Under the pieces are notes generated by a model. The model was not told the DNA's origin. It ran no database searches and saw only the letters and a list, made by a program, of their open reading frames with translations. A stretch of 20,098 nucleotides of DNA from DASPKW01 sp038244055. Lineage in GTDB: Bacteria > Planctomycetota > Phycisphaerae > Tepidisphaerales > Tepidisphaeraceae. The DNA lies in assembly GCA_038244055.1 (NCBI GenBank), contig JBBRTW010000073.1:1-20098 (forward strand), in the 5' to 3' direction. The translations under genes were made by a program, and so were the position numbers. Shown here one piece after another: positions 13,687 through 20,098 of the stretch (position 1 is its first letter; each line of letters begins with the position of its first letter).

Positions 13687-13912
13687 GCGTCCCGCCTGAG
13701 CTGATTTTCACATCGGCTTGGAAGGCTGTGTCATGCTGACCGTAGCGAAGCATCTTGCTTGCAGGCTGGGGACGCTTGAATCATCGAAATATCCCGTAAA
13801 TTCGCGGCCAGATCCTTCGGGTCGCATAGCTCCCCTCAGGATGACACGAGGGGCTCAGGATGACACGAGGGGCTCAGGATGACACGAGGGGCTCAGGATG
13901 ACAGGGGCGCAA
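13687..13912. repeat. Dispersed and tandem GGATGACA-type repeats
   Basis: TGTCATGCTGACCGTAGCGAAGC near 13729-13752 belongs to the widespread family related to TTCGCT-CAGCATGACA. It is followed by four copies of a 19-bp unit, CTCAGGATGACACGAGGGG, starting at 13835, 13854, 13873 and 13892. The end of the unit (CTCAGGATGACA) is the same core in the opposite orientation. No gene is seen between 13674 and 14018. An 89-residue minus-strand frame across 13484-13753 is rejected as repeat-derived. Confidence 0.8.
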
Positions 13913-13925
13913 GCCATAGCGCATT

Positions 13926-13957
13926 AAAAAGGGGCGAGCCCATCAAAGGCTCGCCCC
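13926..13957 (-). terminator. Intrinsic terminator of the discoidin-like protein gene
   Basis: On the minus strand a perfect 10-bp GC-rich stem (GGGGCGAGCC at 13931-13940 with GGCTCGCCCC at 13948-13957, 7-base loop) is followed directly by TTTTT (13930-13926). It lies 62 bp past the stop codon of the gene at 14019-14792 and has the ideal form of a rho-independent terminator. Confidence 0.9.
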
Positions 13958-13982
13958 GGAAAATCCTTCAAAACCCAACTCT

Positions 13983-14013
13983 TCTCCGCGTCCTCTGCGC
14001 CTCCGCGGTGAAT
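13983..14013. repeat. Dispersed CCGCAGAG-type repeat, copy 3
   Basis: On the minus strand this reads ATTCACCGCGGAGGCGC followed by AGAGGACGCGGAGA, the third copy of the family at 5630-5660 and 5902-5931. It begins 5 bp after the stop codon of the discoidin-like protein gene and lies between that stop and the terminator. Confidence 0.7.
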
Positions 14014-14018
14014 CAGTC

Positions 14019-14792
14019 TTACTTCGCCGGCTTGCCCCACACTTCCACTTCGATGTAGTGGTTCTGCGCATCCGAGGTATTGCCCTTCGAATAGCAGCGG
14101 ACGTACCGGCCTTTCACGCCTGCGCCGTCGATCAGCTTGCCTTCATCGGATTCGAAATATTCGCGATCCTTGCCGATGCCCAGGCCGGAGGAATTATCCT
14201 GGTCGTTGTTGAAGATCGTCTTCACATCGGTGATGAAATCCTTGTCATCCGACACCTGGATCACCACATCGCGGTAGACCCGCGCTTCGGCGTGGTAGTG
14301 CCACAGCGCCACCGCCCAGATCTCGGCGCTCTTTTTCAGATCGATCTGCACCCACTGCTGCCCCGGGCCCAGTTCGACCCAGTTGCCATCGGTGCCTTCC
14401 TTCGAGCCATCGGTGACGACCGTCGCATCGCCGATGATCGGGTTCTCATCGCTCATCTTGACCGGGGCTTTGAGCGACAACAGTTGCAGGCCCTTGGGGG
14501 CCAGGAACTTGCCGCGGCGCTTGCCCAGGCTCTTGAGGTCGACGGTCGTATCCTTCGGCGGGGCCTTGGGCGTGCCGGTGAAGAGCGGCTTGGGGAGCTC
14601 CACCTTCAGCTCTTCCAGATCCGCATCCTTCAGGTCCTTCGCGCCTTCGGATTTGGTATCCGGCAGTGCGCCGGCGGCCGCGGGCTTGTCGCCCTCGGGC
14701 TTATCCTCGGCCAACACCGGCCGGAGCGTGATCAACGAACAAACCGCCAGACCGGCAATGCCGGCCAACAACAAATGCTTGAAAGATCGCAT
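14019..14792 (-). CDS. Secreted protein with a discoidin (F5/8 type C)-like domain
   Basis: The 257-residue product begins with a signal peptide (residues 1-28, ending RPVLA). A charged Lys/Asp/Glu/Pro-rich linker spans about 30-80. The remaining part has the shape of a galactose-binding or discoidin-like jelly roll: NPIIGDATVVTDG (about 117-129), GPGQQWVQIDLKKSAEIWAV (143-161), VYRDVVIQVSDDKDF (172-186) and GRYVRCYS (228-235). This arrangement is usual for domains that bind sugars or other cell-surface ligands. AGGAG lies 10 bp upstream of the ATG. It appears to be a single-gene unit with its own terminator at 13926-13957. The gene is divergent from the RTX protein gene, with 326 bp between them. 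Confidence 0.85.
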   Translation of the reverse strand: MRSFKHLLLAGIAGLAVCSLITLRPVLAEDKPEGDKPAAAGALPDTKSEGAKDLKDADLEELKVELPKPLFTGTPKAPPKDTTVDLKSLGKRRGKFLAPKGLQLLSLKAPVKMSDENPIIGDATVVTDGSKEGTDGNWVELGPGQQWVQIDLKKSAEIWAVALWHYHAEARVYRDVVIQVSDDKDFITDVKTIFNNDQDNSSGLGIGKDREYFESDEGKLIDGAGVKGRYVRCYSKGNTSDAQNHYIEVEVWGKPAK

Positions 14793-15000
14793 GGGACTTG
14801 TACTCCTCTTGTCCTATTAAGTTGACATACCTCGGCCGCGAACGTTGGCCGGAGCACGGCATCAGCCGCGCTCCCGCCACATCCAACCGCCACGAGCGAT
14901 TTATTACCACGTTCGCCCCCGCGATGCGAGACCCCCGGTGGTCCTCCCAGACGTCAGACATGGGATATCCTCGCCGGCCTTCGGGGTCCGCAGGCCCGCC

Positions 15001-15033
15001 AAACGCGGTATTTTCTTGCATTAAACCGCGTTT
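15001..15033. promoter_or_regulatory. Perfect 9-bp inverted repeat upstream of the RTX gene
   Basis: AAACGCGGT (15001-15009) and ACCGCGTTT (15025-15033) are exact reverse complements, 15 bp apart, and end 85 bp before the RTX start codon. The rest of the 14793-15118 divergent gap shows no gene or strong promoter. The dyad could be an operator for the RTX gene or, because it runs into TTTTT, a weak terminator or attenuator. Both readings are speculative. Confidence 0.35.
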
Positions 15034-15118
15034 TTGCATACTTCTGAGGCTCCCACCCGCCGCTGGAGGGCGAAATCCATCGGCCGGCCCACCCTATTCA
15101 CCCTGCGGAGGCGCTGCT

Positions 15119-17800
15119 ATGTCGCGCGGATTTATCGAAGGCCTCGAAAACCGGGTTCTGCTGACCTCATCGCTCGCCAATGGCACGCTCCTGGTCACCG
15201 GCACGGCAGCCAACGATACGCTCACGCTCAGTGTCAGCGGCACCAACCTGGTTCTCAAGGACAACGCGGTCACCAAAAATTTCGCGCTGTCCTCCGTCAA
15301 ACTCATCCAGATCAACTCCCTGGGCGGTAACGATACCGTCACACTTGCCTCGACCATCAACATCCGCGCCGCGATCGATGCCGGTATCGGCAACGACACC
15401 GTCACCGGCGGCGGCGGGCACGACACGATCAACGGCGGCGATGGCAACGATTCCCTCAGCGGCAGCAACGGCTTAGGGATCGATAACGATGACCTCTTCG
15501 GCGGTGCCGGCAACGACACGCTCCGCGGCGGCTACGGTAACGATGAACTCCACGGCGGCGCGGGCAATGACCTGCTCGATGGCGGGGTCGGCAACGATAC
15601 GCTTTTGGGCGATGCGGATAATGACACGCTCCTGGGCACCGATGACCGCGACAATCTCAATGGCGGCACGGGCAACGATTCGCTCGATGGCGGCCGGCAG
15701 GATGACGTCCTCGATGGCGGCACCGGCGCGGATACCCTTATCGGCGGGCTGGGCAATGACACGGCCACCTACGCCGCACGCACCGCCAATCTTTCACTCA
15801 CGCAGGACAATGTCGCCAACGATGGTGAGGCCAATGAGAAGGATAATCTGGGTGGAGACATCGAAACGATCCTTGGCGGGGCCGGCCGGGATTTCATCCA
15901 GGGCAATGCGCTGAATAATGTGATCGACGGCGGCAACGGCTTCGACACCATTTACGGCGGCGGCGGCAACGATGCACTGGTCGGCGGGTGGAATGACTCG
16001 GCCTCCGATTCCCTTTTCGGCGAGGCCGGGAACGACACGCTCTTCGGCGGTTACGGCAACGATAAACTCGATGGCGGCGCGAACGATGATTCGCTCGATG
16101 GCGGGGTCGGCAACGACACGCTCCTGGGAGGTGATGGAAAAGACACGCTCCTGGGCACCGACGACCGCGACAGCCTCAATGGCGGCGCGGGCAACGATCT
16201 GCTCGATGGCGGCAGGGGGGATGACTCGCTCAATGGCGGCACGGGGGATGATACTCTCACGGGCGGGCTTGGTCGGGATTTGGCCGACTATTCCGATCGA
16301 ACCGATGCCCTGACACTGACGGCCGATGGCTCGGCCACATCAGGCGGCGCGGCCGAATCCGACACGATCAACCCCGATATCGAAGACATCGCAGGCGGCT
16401 CCAACGATGACACCATCACCGGCAATGGCTCGGCCAATCGCCTCTACGGCAATGGCGGCGCGGATGAACTCATCGGCGGCGAAGGCAATGACACGCTCGA
16501 TGGCGGCGCGGGCGATGATCTCGTCGATGGCGAAGGGGGCGCGGATGTTCTGATCGGCGGCGCGGATAACGATGTGGCCGACTATTCCCTGCGCACGAAC
16601 GATGTGAAGCTTTCTCTCGATGGCATCGCCAACGATGGCGAGGCGGGCGAGGGGGACAACATCGACTCGACCATCGAGAATCTGAATGGCGGATCGGGCA
16701 ACGATACGATCATCGGCAACGACCAGGCCAATTACCTCACCGGCGGCGATGGCAACGATTCCATCGATGGCGGCGCGGGCGATGATACGCTCGATGGCGG
16801 GCTGGGCGACGATACCTTCACCGGCGGGCAGGGCACCGACTACGTCGACTATTCCCAGCGCAGCGAGGACCTCGTCCTGACCATCGACGATCTGGCCAAC
16901 GATGGCGATCCGCTCACCGGCGAAAAAGACAATATCCATTCCGATGTCGAGATCGTCGCCGGTGGCTCGGGCAACGACCGCATCACCGGCAACGATAATC
17001 CCAACGAGCTTCTCGGCAACGGCGGCAACGACACGCTCGAAGGCGGCGGCGAAAACGACACCCTCTTCGGCGATGAGGGCAACGATTCGCTCGTCGGCGG
17101 CGCGGGCGACGACACGATGCAGGGCGGCGCGGGCGATGATGTCTTCGAGGGCGATGGCGGCGTCGATACGGCCGACTATTCCGACCACGATGTCGAGAAC
17201 CCGGATGACCCCGCCAACGCGGATCGTGTCGTCCGTATTTCCATCGACGATGTCGCCAACGACGGTCTCTACATCAATGGCGTCGCCACTGAATCCGACA
17301 ACGTGCTGAGCGATGTGGAGAACATCATCGGCTCGAACCTGGCCGATTCCATCACCGGCTCGGCCGGGGACAATGTCATCGATGGCCGGGGCGGCAACGA
17401 CACGATCTCAGGGCAGGCCGGCTTCGACACGGTCTACGGCGGCGATGGCGCGGATCAACTCGATGGCGGCGCGGATGATGACCAGCTCTTCGGCGAGGCC
17501 GGCAATGACACGCTCACCGGCGGCGCTGGCAGCGACAACCTCGATGGCGGAGACGATAATGACACCTTCCACAACGCCGATGGGGAGGCCGATACGCTCG
17601 ATGGCGGCAGCGGCACCGACACGCAGGAGGCCGATCCGCTCGACACCGCGTCGAATATCGAAACCGTCGCGCCCGAGGCCGTCCCATCGCCCGCGCCGGT
17701 CTACGCGCAGTCGATGGCCGCGAACGATATCGGCGGCTCACAACTGATCATCCAAAGCGCAGCGCCGGTTCTCAGCCCCCTCAACCACGCCGCGCTTTGA
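15119..17800 (+). CDS. Large RTX-repeat (calcium-binding beta-roll) protein
   Basis: The 893-residue product is built almost entirely of RTX nonapeptides (GGxGxDxLx), such as GGAGNDLLDGGVGNDTLLG, which bind Ca2+ and fold as parallel beta-rolls outside the cell. The N-terminus MSRGFIEGLENRVLLTSS resembles the LExRxLLS motif at the start of many planctomycete surface proteins. About five spacer modules of 50-60 residues recur between the RTX blocks, each with a DYS-R start, an ANDG centre and a D-IEN-GGSGNDTITGN end. The frame is open upstream to 14798, but GGAGG at 15107-15111 is 7 bp before the ATG at 15119 and the motif starts there. No protease, lipase or adhesin domain is seen, and there are no type I secretion genes in the window. 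The C-terminus (PAPVYAQSMAANDIGG, LNHAAL) is Ala/Pro-rich. Confidence 0.92.
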   Translation: MSRGFIEGLENRVLLTSSLANGTLLVTGTAANDTLTLSVSGTNLVLKDNAVTKNFALSSVKLIQINSLGGNDTVTLASTINIRAAIDAGIGNDTVTGGGGHDTINGGDGNDSLSGSNGLGIDNDDLFGGAGNDTLRGGYGNDELHGGAGNDLLDGGVGNDTLLGDADNDTLLGTDDRDNLNGGTGNDSLDGGRQDDVLDGGTGADTLIGGLGNDTATYAARTANLSLTQDNVANDGEANEKDNLGGDIETILGGAGRDFIQGNALNNVIDGGNGFDTIYGGGGNDALVGGWNDSASDSLFGEAGNDTLFGGYGNDKLDGGANDDSLDGGVGNDTLLGGDGKDTLLGTDDRDSLNGGAGNDLLDGGRGDDSLNGGTGDDTLTGGLGRDLADYSDRTDALTLTADGSATSGGAAESDTINPDIEDIAGGSNDDTITGNGSANRLYGNGGADELIGGEGNDTLDGGAGDDLVDGEGGADVLIGGADNDVADYSLRTNDVKLSLDGIANDGEAGEGDNIDSTIENLNGGSGNDTIIGNDQANYLTGGDGNDSIDGGAGDDTLDGGLGDDTFTGGQGTDYVDYSQRSEDLVLTIDDLANDGDPLTGEKDNIHSDVEIVAGGSGNDRITGNDNPNELLGNGGNDTLEGGGENDTLFGDEGNDSLVGGAGDDTMQGGAGDDVFEGDGGVDTADYSDHDVENPDDPANADRVVRISIDDVANDGLYINGVATESDNVLSDVENIIGSNLADSITGSAGDNVIDGRGGNDTISGQAGFDTVYGGDGADQLDGGADDDQLFGEAGNDTLTGGAGSDNLDGGDDNDTFHNADGEADTLDGGSGTDTQEADPLDTASNIETVAPEAVPSPAPVYAQSMAANDIGGSQLIIQSAAPVLSPLNHAAL
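15512..16290 (+). repeat. Intragenic duplication in the RTX gene (unit copies 15512-15771 and 16031-16290)
   Basis: The two 260-bp segments align without gaps at an offset of 519 bp (173 codons). Both encode NDTL-GGYGND, then LDGGVGNDTLLG, DTLLGTDDRD, LNGG-GND and GGL, differing at scattered sites only. The following spacer modules also align, more weakly. This points to duplication of a unit of about 173 residues. Confidence 0.85.
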
Positions 17801-17808
17801 TCGAGCGC

Positions 17809-19320
<1,512 letters not shown>

Positions 19321-19337
19321 GGATGCTCCGAGTTTTT

Positions 19338-19529
19338 GAGTTGCGAGTTGTTAGTTGCGAGTTGCGAGTTGTGAGTTGTGAGTTGTGAGTTGCGAGTTGC
19401 GAGTTGTGAGTTGCGAGTTGCGAGTTGCGAGTTGTTCGTGGTCAGTGGTGGGTGGTCGGTTGCGTTATCTGCCGCGGGCCACGGTTGCTTTACTCGCAAC
19501 TCGTAACCCGCAACTCGCAACTCGCAACT
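19338..19529. repeat. Heptamer array as a long inverted repeat between atpH and atpA
   Basis: Fourteen uninterrupted units of GAGTTGC or GAGTTGT (one TAGTTGC) fill 19338-19435. A centre of about 57 bp holds GGTCAGTGGTGGGTGGTC, related to the GTCCGTT family. Five units in reverse complement (CAACTCG type) occupy 19493-19529. The arms would fold into a long hairpin in the atp transcript. On the minus strand the atpH stop TAG (19530-19528) is formed at the first repeat unit. Confidence 0.92.
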
Positions 19530-20082
19530 ACCGCGGTCTTTTCTCCAGCATCTGCCGTTTCATCGCCTGAAGCTGCGAGCGGACGCTGGCATCGATCAGT
19601 TTGTCTTCGACCTTCAGCACCAGCCCGCCGATGATCGAATCATCGACGTGCTGCCGCACGACCGCGTTCTTGTTCAGGGCCAGGCTGACCTTCTGCCGCA
19701 CCTGGTCGAGCTGCTCATCGGACAACTCCTGGGCGACGGTCACATCGACATCGATGTTGCCGAGCAGCTGATCGAGCAGCGTCTTGTAGACGCCGGCGAT
19801 GTCATCGAGCGCGCCGGTCCGGCCGTGTTGATTGACCACCGCCAGAAAATTCGCCAGCAGGGGGCTCACCTGCGGGCGGATCGATTTATCGAGGATGCGC
19901 GCCCGTTCATCCTTGCTGATCGCGGGATCGGCGAAGAAGGTCCGGAACGAGGGATCCGAGGCAAGCGCCTCGCGAATTCCCGTAAGTTCCTGACCGATCT
20001 GCTCGTGAATTCCCTGCGCGTGGGCGAGCTCGAGCACTGCCCGGGCGTAGGGAGTGGCGATGGCGGAGTGATGAGTGGCCAT
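19528..20082 (-). CDS. atpH: F1Fo ATP synthase delta subunit
   Basis: The 184-residue product is the delta (OSCP) subunit of the stalk that joins F1 to the membrane part. The N-terminal helical domain (ATPYARAVLELAHAQG, DPAISKDERARILDK, LLANFLAVVNQHGR) and the C-terminal domain are both complete, ending with the family signature DSIIGGLVLKVEDKLIDASV and RSQLQAMKRQMLEKRPR. The length is normal. It precedes atpA on the minus strand, as usual. The stop codon coincides with the edge of a heptamer array, so the last residue or two may have been set by the insertion. No Shine-Dalgarno sequence is visible in the 16 bp upstream that the window holds, where atpF would be expected to end. Confidence 0.95.
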   Translation of the reverse strand: MATHHSAIATPYARAVLELAHAQGIHEQIGQELTGIREALASDPSFRTFFADPAISKDERARILDKSIRPQVSPLLANFLAVVNQHGRTGALDDIAGVYKTLLDQLLGNIDVDVTVAQELSDEQLDQVRQKVSLALNKNAVVRQHVDDSIIGGLVLKVEDKLIDASVRSQLQAMKRQMLEKRPR

Positions 20083-20098
20083 GGTTGGAAGTGGATGA

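Noticed and set aside
13484..13753. An 89-residue minus-strand reading frame
   Set aside because: Its first part is encoded by the dispersed GGATGACA-type repeat, it has no ribosome-binding site, and the plus strand over 13551-13673 looks more protein-like.
13835..13910. Possible CRISPR array (four copies of a 19-bp unit)
   Set aside because: The copies are directly adjacent, with no spacers and no cas genes nearby. The heptamer arrays fail for the same reason.
14798..15118. N-terminal extension of the RTX protein to 14798
   Set aside because: The extra 107 residues show no motif or signal sequence, whereas a good GGAGG site and the GLENRVLLTSS motif support the ATG at 15119.
15119..17800. 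RTX gene as a pore-forming toxin
   Set aside because: Only the beta-roll repeats are present; there is no hydrophobic pore domain, acylation site region, activating acyltransferase or type I secretion gene in the window.

Overview
The window is GC-rich bacterial DNA, probably from a planctomycete. The best single clue is the N-terminal GLENRVLLTSS motif of the large RTX-repeat protein at 15119-17800, which resembles the LExRxLLS motif common at the start of planctomycete surface proteins. The many secreted single genes and heavy repeat load fit, but no marker here fixes the class. Apart from the RTX gene, every convincing gene lies on the minus strand.

Layout, left to right. 149-690: a ParE/RelE-type toxin and its small antitoxin, overlapping by ATGA, with a promoter placed so that the antitoxin mRNA would be leaderless. 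742-9516: a tripartite copper/silver-type RND efflux system, transcribed as outer-membrane factor, periplasmic adaptor, then pump. 9602-10063: a small secreted protein with two CxxC motifs directly upstream, a possible metal-binding partner. 10163-11485: an acyltransferase-3 membrane protein. 11744-13437: a secreted NHL-repeat propeller and a membrane-anchored TPR protein. 13438-14018: a gene-poor stretch with a probable gene remnant, tandem repeats and a terminator. 14019-14792: a secreted discoidin-like domain protein. 15119-17800 (plus strand): the RTX beta-roll protein. 17809-20082: ATP synthase alpha and delta genes, running in from beyond the right edge.

How the genes work together: the adaptor, pump and outer-membrane factor should form one envelope-spanning Cu(I)/Ag(I) exporter. 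The pump keeps the three methionines of the CusA metal site with E. coli spacing. It differs from E. coli CusA in having several large insertions, an apparent extra membrane pair, and Gln in place of the proton-relay Glu. AtpH and AtpA belong to the F1Fo ATP synthase, but the order breaks after atpA, where the convergent RTX gene ends 8 bp away.

The most striking feature is a set of mosaic arrays built from several different 7-bp units (GGGTTCA, GGATGAA, GAGTTGC, GTCCGTT and relatives). They occur at six places: twice in frame inside cusA, and at or beside the ends of cusC, the NHL gene and atpH. Several form long inverted repeats, and the two cusA copies share the same order of unit types. 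Seven is not a multiple of three, so an array reads as the same seven-residue cycle in every frame. Arrays are therefore either open in all frames or closed in all frames. The cusA copies are in the open orientation, and the cusC gene ends at a TGA supplied by an array in the closed orientation. Other dispersed palindromic or tandem repeats fill most of the remaining intergenic DNA and encode the C-terminal tails of the adaptor and the outer-membrane factor.
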